Assembly (NCBI RefSeq): GCF_040361435.1
Contig: NZ_APNL01000017.1
Coordinates: 1 to 64,000 of the forward strand
DNA length: 64,000 bases
Reading direction: 5' to 3'
From: Salinisphaera sp002433465
GTDB lineage: Bacteria > Pseudomonadota > Gammaproteobacteria > Nevskiales > Salinisphaeraceae
The notes beneath the pieces are model-generated. The model saw only the letters and a program-made list of their open reading frames with translations, did not search any database and was not told the origin of the DNA. Each line of letters opens with the position of its first letter. Positions within the stretch are counted from its first letter, which is position 1. Shown piece after piece: positions 8,066 to 16,923 of this stretch. A program made the translations under genes and the position numbers.

Positions 8066-9226
8066 TTATGTTTGCGGCTCCATCGCATAGCGCAGCACCG
8101 CCGCCACGCCCGTGTCCGTGGGCATCATGTGGCCCGGCACGAACTTCACGTCGCCGTCACTGGCGATGACGAACTCGGCGACCTTGTCGAGCACGTCGTC
8201 GGTGTAGCCGTCGCCCGCCGCGCCGTATGCGATACGGCCGTTGCTATCGACCGAGCCTTCGACGCGGGCGGTCTCGTCGATCAACAGCGTATCGATCTGG
8301 CCGATGGTGGCCGAGTAGGCGACCTCTTCGAGCGCGCTGGCACCTTCCTTGTGTGCGGCGCGTTCGTTGTAGCGTTCGATGACCTGTTCGATGTTGTCGC
8401 GGGTCGCACGCTCGGCGATCTCCCAGGCCTGTTCGCCGAGATTGCTCTGGCGGATGGCCTCGAACGGGTCGTGATTCAGACCGTTTTCGAGCAGATTGGG
8501 GTGCTCGCTGACTTCGCGATACAGCCCCTGATGCTCGGCCACGGCGGCCAGCACCAGCGGGCGAATCGTCTTGCCGTGGTAGGCCCGGATCGCCTTGTCG
8601 ACTTCCTTGAAGTAGTTCTTCAGATCGGTGCTGTTGCTGCCGGCGCTCTCGGAATCCTTGCGGTTGGGCGAAGTATCGGGCTTGCCGAGTGCGTCGCCCA
8701 TGCCGCGCGGCACCTCGCTATGCAGATCCACTTCGACGATTGCGTCCTGATTGGCATCGTAGAGCGCCACATCCTGCACGCTCACGCACAGCACCTGGTA
8801 GTCCATCCAGTTGGAGGCTGCGCGCAGCGCCGGACGCAGATGGAAGGAATCGGCCACGATGCCCTGGGCTTCGGCCGGACGGGTCATCATGCGGCGCACG
8901 GTAAGGCGCTTGGGCGAGGCGAATACGGCCAGCCCGTACTGCTGGTGCGTCCAGAACACCTCGTTGGCGCCGACGGATTCGAGCTGTTCGAGCAGCGCAT
9001 CGCGTTCGTATTTGTCCATGTCGCGCTGTTCGAGCGCTTCGCCCACCTTCTTTACCTGATCCTTGTAGAGGATGCGGTTTTCTTCGCGGTAGTTGGATAC
9101 CGGCGTGGTCGGCACATAGATGGTCACGCAGGGCGATTCGTCGGCCAGCGTGAGCGCGCTGATATCGCGCCATTGCAGCATGGGCGCATGGGTTTCCGGG
9201 CTTTCGTTATCTTTGGCATCGGTCAT
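8066..9226 (-). CDS. baeRF-like protein (bacterial relative of archaeo-eukaryotic release factor 1)
   Basis: A 386-aa soluble protein resembling the baeRF3-type families: an N-terminal MLQWRDISALTLADESPCVTIYVPT segment, a central nuclease-like domain (SFHLRPALRAAS.....YQVLCVS), and a C-terminal L7Ae-like part (GQIDTLLIDETARVEG). These proteins share fold with eRF1/Dom34-type factors and are thought to act on stalled ribosomes or in stress; experimental data are scarce. It is monocistronic, with a strong terminator downstream. The family assignment rests on recalled pattern, not a search. Confidence 0.7.
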   Translation of the reverse strand: MTDAKDNESPETHAPMLQWRDISALTLADESPCVTIYVPTTPVSNYREENRILYKDQVKKVGEALEQRDMDKYERDALLEQLESVGANEVFWTHQQYGLAVFASPKRLTVRRMMTRPAEAQGIVADSFHLRPALRAASNWMDYQVLCVSVQDVALYDANQDAIVEVDLHSEVPRGMGDALGKPDTSPNRKDSESAGSNSTDLKNYFKEVDKAIRAYHGKTIRPLVLAAVAEHQGLYREVSEHPNLLENGLNHDPFEAIRQSNLGEQAWEIAERATRDNIEQVIERYNERAAHKEGASALEEVAYSATIGQIDTLLIDETARVEGSVDSNGRIAYGAAGDGYTDDVLDKVAEFVIASDGDVKFVPGHMMPTDTGVAAVLRYAMEPQT

Positions 9227-9432
9227 GATGATCGATCGGTCTCCAGACGTTGTTCGTATCGTGTCTTTGCTTACAAGACGTTGGTGCTGGCCCGCTGCGC
9301 TTTTTTCAACCGTTGATTTCGGTTCCCGCGCCGGCGGTCAGCCGATAGCCGCGGGCATACGCGGCGCCAACCCACGTTTTTGCATCCGCTTCATGGCAAA
9401 GTAAGCGCCGTTTTTCCGACCCGGCGCGTTGA

Positions 9433-10896
9433 ATGAATCGCTTCTCCGATACCGCTTCCGCCTCGCCGCTGACCAACCCCCTGCTGCTGGTGATGGTGCT
9501 GGCTGCGTTCACGAGCGTGCTCAACAACAGCATGGTGAACGTCGCCATTCCGACCATCAGCACCGGGCTTAACGTCTCGCCCAGCCTGTCGGGGTGGGTG
9601 ATCACGGCGTTTTCGATCGTGTTTGCCACCGGCGTGGCGCTGTATGGGCGGGTGTCCGACAGCTACAGCTTCCGGCTGACTTTTCTCTCGGCGCTGGTGA
9701 TCTTCGGCATTGGCTCGTTGACCTGTGCGCTCGCCCCTAGCTTTGGCTGGCTGGTCGCCGGCCGAGCGATTCAGGCGGCCGGTGCCGCCGCGATTCCCTC
9801 GCTGGCATTCGGTTCGGTCGCCCGGCTGTTCGCGCCGGGCAAGCGCGGCGTGGTGTTCGGGACGCTGTCTTCGGCCATCGGGCTCGGCGCGGCTACCGGG
9901 CCGCTTATTGGCGGGCTTGGCGTGAGCGCCTTCAGCTGGCGCGTGCTTTTCTACGGCACGTTGACCGTGATCTGCCTGCTTTTCGTTGCCGCCTGGCGTT
10001 TCCTGCCCGACCTGAACGCCGAACGCGCACGCCAGCCCCATCGCTTTGCCCGTCTTGACCTGCCGGGCGGCCTGCTGCTCGCACTCGGCGCGGCCGCGCT
10101 GCTGTTCGGCGTGACCGCGGCCAACCATTCCGGGCTGGCCGCGCCCCAGGCCTGGGGCGCGCTGCTGCTGGCGGCCGCTCTGATCGCCCTGTTCGTGTGC
10201 CGTATCCGCACCGCGCGCCATCCATTCGCCCCGCCTGCTCTTTTCGGCAACCGCCAGTTTCTCTCGGCCGCCGCGATCGCCCTGCTCTCCCAGGCTGCGT
10301 TCATCGGCGGCGGTCTGTTTCTCACCCCGCTGCTGCTTATCAACCAGCTGGGCCTGAGCGCATTCGAAACCGGCCTGGTCGTTGCGCCGGGCGCGATTGC
10401 CGTTGCCCTGCTGGCGCCCACGATCGGGCGTCTGTCCGACAAATTCGGCCCGCGGCCGGTGCTGGGTATCAGCCTGACCTGGCTGCTGTGCGGGCTGTTA
10501 TTCATGTCGTCGTTCGCCGTGGGCGCGGCGCCCTGGATGGTGACCATCGCGCTGGTGATCGCCAGCATTGGCTATGCGGGCGTCACATCGCCGGCGGCGA
10601 ATGCGGCATCCAAGGCGTTGTCGCCCGAGATCGCCGGGGTGGGTTTCGGCATCTATCAACTGTTCTTCTTCATGGGCGCGGGCAGCGGTGCAGCGGTGTT
10701 CGGTTCGGTGCTCACCGCGCGCCAGCAGCAGGCCGCGCCGGCGTTGAATCCGTTCTACGAAGGCGCAGCGGCCACCGCCGCATTTTCGGATGCGTTCCTG
10801 GTCGCCTGCACGGCCGTACTGATGGCCATGGTGTTGCTGATCGGGCTCGGGCGAGGCGTACCCGCCAGCCCGGCGTCGACGTCGACGTCGACGTAG
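9433..10896 (+). CDS. MFS drug exporter, DHA2-like
   Basis: A 487-aa membrane protein with about fourteen hydrophobic segments, the number typical of the DHA2 exporters. Helix 1 holds LNNSMVNVAIPTI, the loop after helix 2 has GRVSDSYSFR in place of the usual GxLaDrxGrr motif A, and a motif-C-like GAATGPLIGG lies in helix 5. Proton-driven export of drugs or metabolites is likely; the substrate is unknown. The gene ends in an in-frame run of GTCGAC hexamers (about 10875-10893) encoding STSTST, a slippage-prone tail. Confidence 0.85.
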   Translation: MNRFSDTASASPLTNPLLLVMVLAAFTSVLNNSMVNVAIPTISTGLNVSPSLSGWVITAFSIVFATGVALYGRVSDSYSFRLTFLSALVIFGIGSLTCALAPSFGWLVAGRAIQAAGAAAIPSLAFGSVARLFAPGKRGVVFGTLSSAIGLGAATGPLIGGLGVSAFSWRVLFYGTLTVICLLFVAAWRFLPDLNAERARQPHRFARLDLPGGLLLALGAAALLFGVTAANHSGLAAPQAWGALLLAAALIALFVCRIRTARHPFAPPALFGNRQFLSAAAIALLSQAAFIGGGLFLTPLLLINQLGLSAFETGLVVAPGAIAVALLAPTIGRLSDKFGPRPVLGISLTWLLCGLLFMSSFAVGAAPWMVTIALVIASIGYAGVTSPAANAASKALSPEIAGVGFGIYQLFFFMGAGSGAAVFGSVLTARQQQAAPALNPFYEGAAATAAFSDAFLVACTAVLMAMVLLIGLGRGVPASPASTSTST

Positions 10897-10933
10897 GCCA
10901 GACGTTGCGGCGCCGTTGCCCTAAGGGCGGTCT

Positions 10934-12073
10934 TTATGCCACCACGCCGGTGTCCGATCGATCGTAGTAAACCGTCTGGTCGCGCCCCCGGCATTTGGCT
11001 TCATAAAGGGCGTGGTCGGCACGCTCCATCCAGGCCTTGATGCTGGCGGCCGGCTCGAACGCAACCCCGCCGCTGACTCGGACCGGGCCATACTCGAGTG
11101 GGTGCGCCTCGAGCTGCGCGCGCAGCGTTGCATCCACTTCTTCCACTTCGGCCGGTCCCGCGCCGGGCAGAAGCACCGCGAACTCCTCTCCGCCGCATCG
11201 CCCGGCGGTACCGCCGCGTGCGTCCACGATCTCGCGCAGCACGCGCGAGAAAAACTTCAGCGTGGTGTCGCCATAGACGTGGCCATGGCTGTCGTTGACG
11301 TTCTTGAAGTGGTCCAGATCGTAAATGATGAGCGCGCCATGCTCGGCCGGCGTCGGGTCGGCCTTGCGACAATAGGCATCGGCCAGAGCATAGAACGAGC
11401 CGTGGTTGAACAGGCCGGTCAGGCTGTCGCGCAGACCGGCCTCACGCAGTTTTTCAGCATACTCGTTGAGCAACCGGTGTTCGCTTTCGAAACGGCGAAA
11501 GAACCCGGTCACCATCACCAGCAGCAGGATCACACAGATCGAGTAGGTGGCTGCCGCATCGATGGCATGGGCCGCCTTTGACGGATAGGGCTCGATCCAG
11601 TCGGGGAAACGATAATCCAGCCAGATCAGCACGTACGGCACGACCAGGAACAGCATCGCGATCAGCAGTCGTTGCACGGGCGCGACCAGCAGCAGACAGA
11701 ACGCATAGCCGCCGACCGCCAGGAAGAGCAGCAGACTCGGCCCCTGGGTGCCCTGGTTATAGAACCAGTTGAGCGGGAGCAGGCCGATGGCCACCAGGCA
11801 GCTGGTCACCATCGCCGAATGGCGGGCATTGCGCCCGCGCCGCAGATGCGCCCACATGGCCAGCATCCCGGCACCGATGATCGTAACCAGCACGACATAG
11901 ACCATGTCGGTCAGACCGGCAGAATAGTTGAGTATCGCCCCGCTGAAGCAGCCCACCGCGGCACAGAATAGAAAGCTTCGATTCATGCGCTGCTCGGGCG
12001 ACTGCGTATCGCCCTCGATCAGCCGATGCCAGCGATCCAGTAACCCATGCCCCGACTCGTTTTCCGATCGCAC
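10934..12073 (-). CDS. Diguanylate cyclase with six-helix membrane sensor
   Basis: A protein of about 379 aa. The N-terminal half has six hydrophobic helices (MASE-like sensor). A GGDEF domain follows: RDSLTGLFNHGSF, YDLDHFKNVND for metal and GTP binding, and the active loop CGGEEF. It should make cyclic di-GMP from two GTP. The inhibitory RxxD site five residues before the active loop is absent here, unlike in the other two GGDEF proteins of this window. I chose GTG 12073 because GGGGGA lies upstream; ATG 12142 and ATG 11986 are alternatives. Confidence 0.85.
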   Translation of the reverse strand: MRSENESGHGLLDRWHRLIEGDTQSPEQRMNRSFLFCAAVGCFSGAILNYSAGLTDMVYVVLVTIIGAGMLAMWAHLRRGRNARHSAMVTSCLVAIGLLPLNWFYNQGTQGPSLLLFLAVGGYAFCLLLVAPVQRLLIAMLFLVVPYVLIWLDYRFPDWIEPYPSKAAHAIDAAATYSICVILLLVMVTGFFRRFESEHRLLNEYAEKLREAGLRDSLTGLFNHGSFYALADAYCRKADPTPAEHGALIIYDLDHFKNVNDSHGHVYGDTTLKFFSRVLREIVDARGGTAGRCGGEEFAVLLPGAGPAEVEEVDATLRAQLEAHPLEYGPVRVSGGVAFEPAASIKAWMERADHALYEAKCRGRDQTVYYDRSDTGVVA

Positions 12074-12329
12074 GTCAAACCGTCCCCCGCCTGTGCCGTC
12101 GCTCGTGCCCTTCCCCTGCCGGCCAAAACACCGACAACGCAATCATACCGGTGCTGACTTTTTGGCGACGCGACGCAATCCTGCCCACGGCTGCGCCGAT
12201 CGGCAAGACCCGGGCGCGAGCGGGTTGCCGCGCTTACCCACGAAGCACGCGGGCGGATCGCCCGTCCGATAGCGGATGCGCTCTCAGCGCGCCTATAATC
12301 GCACCGTCAATAAACAAGCGGCGGATGCC

Positions 12330-12866
12330 ATGCGTACCGATCGATTCGCTCTGTCGACGGCCGGCCTTCTTGCGGGCACGCTCGTGCTGGCCCAGGCCGG
12401 GTGTGCAGGCACCGGCATGAGCACCGCCCAGTCGCCGGCGGTGCCGGCCGTCGAAATCGCCTGTAGCGACACGCCGGCCGCTGAATTGGTGGACGATGCC
12501 CGCAGCTACACGCTGCCCGACTCCGGCGGCAAGCTGTGGCTGGTGCCGTGCATACGCGGCGCCTACCAGACGAGCTACAACGCGGTATGGGCCCCTGACG
12601 ATGGCGCGCCGCGCCGCCTGCTGTTCGCACAGTGGCGCAACGACAGCTGGACCGGCACGGCGGACCTGTTCGATCCCGAATTCGACGCCGAGTCCGGCGT
12701 GCTTTCCGACCGATACAAGGATCGCGGCATCGGCGACTGCGGCGGCGCGCGCCGCTGGCACTGGGACGGCTACGACTTCCGGCTAGTGGAATATCGTGCC
12801 CGAAGCGAATGCAACGGTTCGGCCGCCCCCTTCCCGGTCATCTTCGAAGCCCCGGCCGAGCGTTGA
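12330..12866 (+). CDS. DUF1176-like exported protein
   Basis: A 178-aa protein with an N-terminal export signal ending in AQAGC; the cysteine suggests a lipoprotein, though the -3 residue is unusual. The C-terminal half has the DUF1176 pattern GIGDCGGARRWHWDGYDFRL with paired cysteines, and IACSD and LVPCIRGAY upstream. It is probably periplasmic and disulfide-bonded; function unknown. The structured repeat at 12884-13041 begins 18 bases after its stop and would lie in its 3' untranslated RNA. Confidence 0.75.
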   Translation: MRTDRFALSTAGLLAGTLVLAQAGCAGTGMSTAQSPAVPAVEIACSDTPAAELVDDARSYTLPDSGGKLWLVPCIRGAYQTSYNAVWAPDDGAPRRLLFAQWRNDSWTGTADLFDPEFDAESGVLSDRYKDRGIGDCGGARRWHWDGYDFRLVEYRARSECNGSAAPFPVIFEAPAER

Positions 12867-12883
12867 TAACCCGGCATGAAACC

Positions 12884-13041
12884 GATGATTTTTCGGGCTG
12901 ATCACGCGTGTGTGCGAGAGCGCGCACGCTCCGGCCAACGGTTTTGAAGCCATTGGGGCAAAGCACGCACAGGTACCGGCGTTTCTTTCGAAGGCGTTGC
13001 AACAGCTCACGCAGCTAGCTGTTTTGGTGCCCGATCAATAG
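12884..13041 (+). repeat. Dispersed structured repeat, copy A
   Basis: About 158 bases closely similar to 38951-39109. Both open with TTTTTCGGG, share GAAGCCATTGG in the middle and end near CAATAG. Copy A folds a 10-bp hairpin at 12906-12929 with GAGA loop, including two G.U pairs, and a second hairpin at 13001-13023. The G.U pairs make sense only for RNA read from the plus strand. It lies between the convergent DUF1176 and queD genes. Confidence 0.8.
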
Positions 13042-13074
13042 TCCCGACCGGGTGGCTGCGCTGGGCGCCAAACG

Positions 13075-13602
13075 TCAGGGCCACTCGGCCGCGCAGTTGG
13101 GCGTTTCCCACACCACGATTTGCACCAGGCGGGCCCGGCCTGCGCTGCGTACGGCCACCCGCGGCGCCAGGCGTTCGAACCAGTGGCGCGCCAGGTTTTC
13201 CGCGGTTGGCGGGACGCCGATCACGTAGAGCTTTGTGCCCAGCGCGGTATCGTCCGGCAGGGCGAATCCCTGTTCGCGTACCACGGCGTCGAGCGCCTGC
13301 GCGAATTCGGCCGGGTCGGTGCCGGCCGGCGTAAACAGGGCCAGCAGGTCGGTGTCCGCCACTTCGGCGATGAAGCCGTGATCGCAGGGGCTATCGATCT
13401 CGCCAAGCATTTCGTCCTTTAGAAAGGCGAAATCCAGCACCATGCCGGCCTGCTCGCCCGTATCGGCCAGCTCACCGGCCTCGCAGACGGCTTCCACGGT
13501 ATAGCGATGCCCGTGCAGATGGCGGCACTTGCTGCCGTGCAGGCGTATGCGATGGCCGGCGTCGATGCCGATCTGGCGACGAATACGATAGGCGGCGGTC
13601 AA
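13075..13602 (-). CDS. queD: 6-carboxytetrahydropterin synthase
   Basis: A 175-aa member of the QueD/PTPS family, converting dihydroneopterin triphosphate to 6-carboxytetrahydropterin in the queuosine pathway. Zinc ligands His17 (DAGHRI) and His30/His32 (HLHGHRY) and the catalytic Cys26 (SKCRHLHGH) are in place. The protein is longer than the usual ~120 aa, with an insertion around residues 85-110. The likely start is TTG at 13602, preceded by GGAGA. queE follows upstream on the same strand, 208 bases away. Confidence 0.9.
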   Translation of the reverse strand: MTAAYRIRRQIGIDAGHRIRLHGSKCRHLHGHRYTVEAVCEAGELADTGEQAGMVLDFAFLKDEMLGEIDSPCDHGFIAEVADTDLLALFTPAGTDPAEFAQALDAVVREQGFALPDDTALGTKLYVIGVPPTAENLARHWFERLAPRVAVRSAGRARLVQIVVWETPNCAAEWP

Positions 13603-13810
13603 GACGTCTCCAAACAGGTACTCGAATGGCTGCGGGCGGCGACCGTATCCCGGCTACGGCTATCGAGGAATACGGCGCCCTGGGCGCTGTCATTCTACGC
13701 AAGCCACGGCAACCACGGATGACGCGACAGGCGTGCTACCGATGTCGCCCCGGTACGAAAGCGCCTTATCCGACGGCCTGGCCACGGCTTTGCGCGGCCA
13801 CGGCCAGCGC

Positions 13811-14452
13811 TCAGGCGATGCCGATCATCTTGTGGGTCTGTAACGACAGCCGCCATTGCGGCCGGCTTAGCGCGGTTTCGATACAGGTGGCCACGTTCGC
13901 TTCGCGGGCCGGGCCATCCATGGGCTGCAGATAGAAGCGATCGAACGCCAGCGTTTCGAACTCTTCCAGGGCGAAACCCGGCTGCGGCCAGACCAGCTTG
14001 AGCTCGTTGCCGTGGGTCTGGACCAGGGTACTGCCCGCCTTGGGGCTGACACAGACCCAGTCGATGGCCGCCGGCGCGTTCAGGGTGCCGTTGGTTTCTA
14101 CCGCGATTTCGAAGCCCACTGCATGCAGCGCGTCGATAAGCGGTTCATCGAGCTGAAGCAAGGGCTCCCCACCGGTGCAGACGATATAGGGCCTACCGCC
14201 CGCGTTCGCGGTTTGGTCCCAGAGTTCGCGCGCGCGCTCGGCGAGCGCTTGCGCATGCTCGAAACGGCCCCCGCCGGGCCCGTCCACGCCGACGAAATCG
14301 GTATCGCAGAACTGGCAGATCGCCTTGTGACGATCCTTCTCGCGCCCGGTCCACAAGTTGCAGCCGGCAAATCGGCAGAACAACGAGGCGCGGCCGGTCT
14401 GTGCGCCCTCGCCCTGCAGGGTGAGAAACATTTCCTTGACGGCGTAGCTCAT
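13811..14452 (-). CDS. queE: 7-carboxy-7-deazaguanine synthase (radical SAM)
   Basis: A 213-aa radical SAM enzyme that converts 6-carboxytetrahydropterin into 7-carboxy-7-deazaguanine. The Fe-S ligands are Cys31, Cys46 and Cys49, a C-x14-C-x2-C arrangement known for one QueE subtype instead of the classic CxxxCxxC. Substrate and SAM motifs include FLTLQGEGAQTGR and CTGGEPLLQ. It is on the same strand as queD, the preceding pathway step; queC and queF are not in the window. Confidence 0.93.
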   Translation of the reverse strand: MSYAVKEMFLTLQGEGAQTGRASLFCRFAGCNLWTGREKDRHKAICQFCDTDFVGVDGPGGGRFEHAQALAERARELWDQTANAGGRPYIVCTGGEPLLQLDEPLIDALHAVGFEIAVETNGTLNAPAAIDWVCVSPKAGSTLVQTHGNELKLVWPQPGFALEEFETLAFDRFYLQPMDGPAREANVATCIETALSRPQWRLSLQTHKMIGIA

Positions 14453-14673
14453 CGCTTATCGGCCCCGGCAGGCTCTTGGTGGCGCGTTGTAGCGCGGCGG
14501 GCTCGGGCAGGCATGGTGAATCTCTGGACAGCGTGACCGGCGCGCAGTGTAACCCGGACGGGTTCGCCCGCTCGACGCCTGGAGGCCGTTATTCCCGCGC
14601 AGCTCTCTGAAGCGGGGCCGCCGTGAGCGAAACCGGTCCGAGAGCCCGACTATGGATCGTAATCGCGGGCATT

Positions 14674-15717
14674 TCAGCCGGCGGGCCGGCGCAGGATGTC
14701 GGCCACCGCATCGCTGCGGTAGAAGTCCTCGAGGTGGCGGCGCAGCATCGGCTCCAGCATGCCGCGTGCCTTGAGCGCATGAACCACCTGGGGCACAAAT
14801 CGCATGCCGTCGCGCAGGATCATATCCCGGGTCACCCCGATATCGGCCAGCAGGTCGGTCAGCGTCGCGTCGCGATAGGTCTCGAAGAACACTTCCACGC
14901 CGTTTTCTATGAGTTCGCGATAAATCGGCGTGCGGCGCAGGCGCTGCCAGTATTCGTAGCCGATCACGAACAGTTCTTCGATATCGAGCTGACCGGCGAA
15001 GTCGCGCACCGAGGCCACGGAGCGATGCTTGTGGTCGTCCCAGAATTCGAGCACGGCCTGGCGCAGTTCGTCGGACTCGAACGCCGCGCGCAGATAGGCC
15101 TCGCTAAGCCGGATGCCGCTGCGCGTATAGCGCTCCACATAGGCACGAATACCGCGCTCGACGGCCGCTCCGAGCCGGGCCGGCGCACGATCGAGTAACG
15201 CCCGCCCCGCCTTCATCGCAATCCCCGACCCCGGCACACGCCGAGCCATACGCTGGCCCTCGGCAAGATAGCCGCGCAGCCCCGAATACAGCAGCTGGGC
15301 CACCAGATTGGCGAACACCGGGTTGGCCACGGAATGATGGATGACCTCTTCGCGCAGCCGCTGCATTTCCAGCAGCTTGTCGAGCAGCTCCTCGAACTCG
15401 CGATCGGGCAGCAGTTCTGCCAGCGTGGTGTGTTCGTGGACCGGATGTTCGTAGATCGCCGCGGCGATATCGCCCACCAGCACCGGAATACCGCCGCCCA
15501 GTTTCATGTCGGCGGCGTAGTCGATCGCGGTTTGCTTGACCGCGGCTTCGCTGACGACATCGCCCAGGCGCAGCCGTGCGGCATCGGCGAGTACCCAGTC
15601 GACGCGCCGCTGATATTCGCGTTCGAGCGTTTCGCCCTGCAGGTGTGCGGCCAGATACGCGACGTGCGCATCGAGCAAGGCCTGGGCCCGGGATCCTGCG
15701 AATTCGTCAGCGTCCAT
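14674..15717 (-). CDS. Conserved hypothetical, all-alpha protein
   Basis: A 347-aa soluble, mostly helical, charged protein with no signal peptide and no membrane helix. Notable stretches are LGGGIPVLVGDIAAAIYE, REEVIHHSVANPVFANLVAQ and GIRAYVERYTRSGIRLSE. I do not recognise a characterised family. The ATG at 15717 begins MDADEFAGSRAQALLDAHV; the frame is open upstream but those codons overlap the DUF2235 remnant in another frame and look noncoding. Its placement directly after that remnant may preserve an older partnership. Confidence 0.7.
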   Translation of the reverse strand: MDADEFAGSRAQALLDAHVAYLAAHLQGETLEREYQRRVDWVLADAARLRLGDVVSEAAVKQTAIDYAADMKLGGGIPVLVGDIAAAIYEHPVHEHTTLAELLPDREFEELLDKLLEMQRLREEVIHHSVANPVFANLVAQLLYSGLRGYLAEGQRMARRVPGSGIAMKAGRALLDRAPARLGAAVERGIRAYVERYTRSGIRLSEAYLRAAFESDELRQAVLEFWDDHKHRSVASVRDFAGQLDIEELFVIGYEYWQRLRRTPIYRELIENGVEVFFETYRDATLTDLLADIGVTRDMILRDGMRFVPQVVHALKARGMLEPMLRRHLEDFYRSDAVADILRRPAG

Positions 15718-15758
15718 TGGTGTCGTCCGTGTTCTGCAGGAGGGTCGCGGCAATGTTA

Positions 15759-15956
15759 TCAGCAACGGCTGACACGCTGGCCCGGGCCCGACTGCGCCGG
15801 ATCGTAGAAGGCGAACTGCTGGTTCGGGTCGATGGGCGAATCGGGCCCGGCCCGCATGGCCCGATACATCTTGTAGACGTTGGACAGCCGCTGATCGGGG
15901 CGTAGCCCGCCGATCTGACCGGTCCCGTCCGAAAAGATCAGTATGTTCTTTGCCAT
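15759..15956 (-). pseudogene. DUF2235 N-terminal remnant
   Basis: A 65-codon frame beginning MAKNILIFSDGTGQIGG, continuing SNVYKMYRAM and QQFAFYDPAQSGPG, then stopping. This is the start of DUF2235 alpha/beta hydrolases (T6SS Tle1-like phospholipases and relatives), normally 300-500 aa with a catalytic Ser further on. The catalytic part is missing and what follows is the unrelated gene at 15717. The remnant is probably the product of a deletion. Confidence 0.75.
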
Positions 15957-16105
15957 GCCGTCCCCCTTTCAGGCATGTCGCCCCCACCTACGGCGGCATT
16001 CAACTCTAGCGCAATCGCGCGCGAGGATCGCTACAACGGCCACTGTCCACGCCGGACGCACCGCGCTAGGCTGGCTTTCGCCGATTCCCGGGGGGTATTC
16101 GATCC

Positions 16106-16546
16106 GTGCCGACCATCATTGCCATCAATATCTGCGTTGTGGCCCTTGCGGTGTTCATCCACTATGAATTTCTCTACCGCATGACGCGGCTCATGCCGCG
16201 CCTGCCGGCCGCCCACCGATTTCGTATCGTGTTCGGGGTGTTCGGCGCGCTGTGCGCCCACGCGGTAGAAGTCTGGCTGTTCGCCCTGGCCTACTACGGC
16301 ATGTTGTACTGGGGCGGCTTCGGCCACTTTGAAGGCCAGTTCAACGGCAGCCTGCTCGACTGCGCCTATTTTTCCTTTACCACGTTCACGACGCTGGGCT
16401 TTGGCGATATTCAGCCACTCGCCGGGCTGCGCTATCTCACCGGCATCGAATCGCTCACCGGACTGATGCTGATCACCTGGACGGCGTCCTTTCTGTATAT
16501 CGAAATGCAGCGCTACTGGCGCACAAACGACCCGGCCGACGGCTGA
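16106..16546 (+). CDS. Two-pore-helix-type potassium channel protein
   Basis: A 146-aa membrane protein with hydrophobic segments near residues 2-22, 42-66 and 110-132. The pore loop carries the selectivity filter TTLGFGD at 95-101 (a GFG variant of the K+ channel GYG). It belongs to the Ion_trans_2 group; four subunits would form the channel. There is no regulatory RCK domain. The start is GTG 16106. It likely conducts K+ across the inner membrane. Confidence 0.85.
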   Translation: MPTIIAINICVVALAVFIHYEFLYRMTRLMPRLPAAHRFRIVFGVFGALCAHAVEVWLFALAYYGMLYWGGFGHFEGQFNGSLLDCAYFSFTTFTTLGFGDIQPLAGLRYLTGIESLTGLMLITWTASFLYIEMQRYWRTNDPADG

Positions 16547-16669
16547 CACCGGCCCGTATCCGGCGGCGCCGGCGATCCTCGACCTTGTAATCACGGATGG
16601 CTGTATTCAGCATCGGCTCATATTGGCTGCGCATACTCGGGCGATCTTTCGATGCTTCGAGGTGTACTC

Positions 16670-16909
16670 ATGCGTAGATTCGCCACTTTCGTCACGATCG
16701 CAACGCTCGCCACCGCCAGCCTGGGCATGCAAGGCTGCGTGCTGGCTGCCGCGGGCGCCGGCGCGGCCGGGGGCTACGCCGCCCATGAGGAAGGCTATCG
16801 CGTCCAGTCGCCGGTGAAGGAAGACGAGGTCGGTGGCTACAAAGGCCAGAACCCGGTCGTCCACGACGAAAGCAAGGACAAGACCCCGGAGTCGAGCAAG
16901 CGTCAGTAA
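16670..16909 (+). CDS. Small glycine-zipper lipoprotein
   Basis: A 79-aa protein with an Arg-rich N-terminus, hydrophobic signal and the possible lipidation cysteine in LGMQGC. A glycine/alanine-rich segment (AAAGAGAAGGYAAHEEGY) follows, then a charged tail rich in Lys and Asp. The pattern resembles small outer-membrane or cell-envelope lipoproteins of unknown role. The start at 16670 gives a compact signal peptide; an ATG six codons upstream is possible. Confidence 0.65.
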   Translation: MRRFATFVTIATLATASLGMQGCVLAAAGAGAAGGYAAHEEGYRVQSPVKEDEVGGYKGQNPVVHDESKDKTPESSKRQ

Positions 16910-16923
16910 GCCGTCGCACGTCT

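Noticed and set aside
7979..9316. A 445-codon plus-strand open frame opposite the baeRF-like gene
   Set aside because: It begins inside a terminator hairpin, and the minus-strand protein is far more protein-like.
10875..10893. Tandem GTCGAC hexamers considered as a regulatory repeat
   Set aside because: They are in frame at the end of the MFS gene and encode STSTST; a slippage-prone coding tail explains them.
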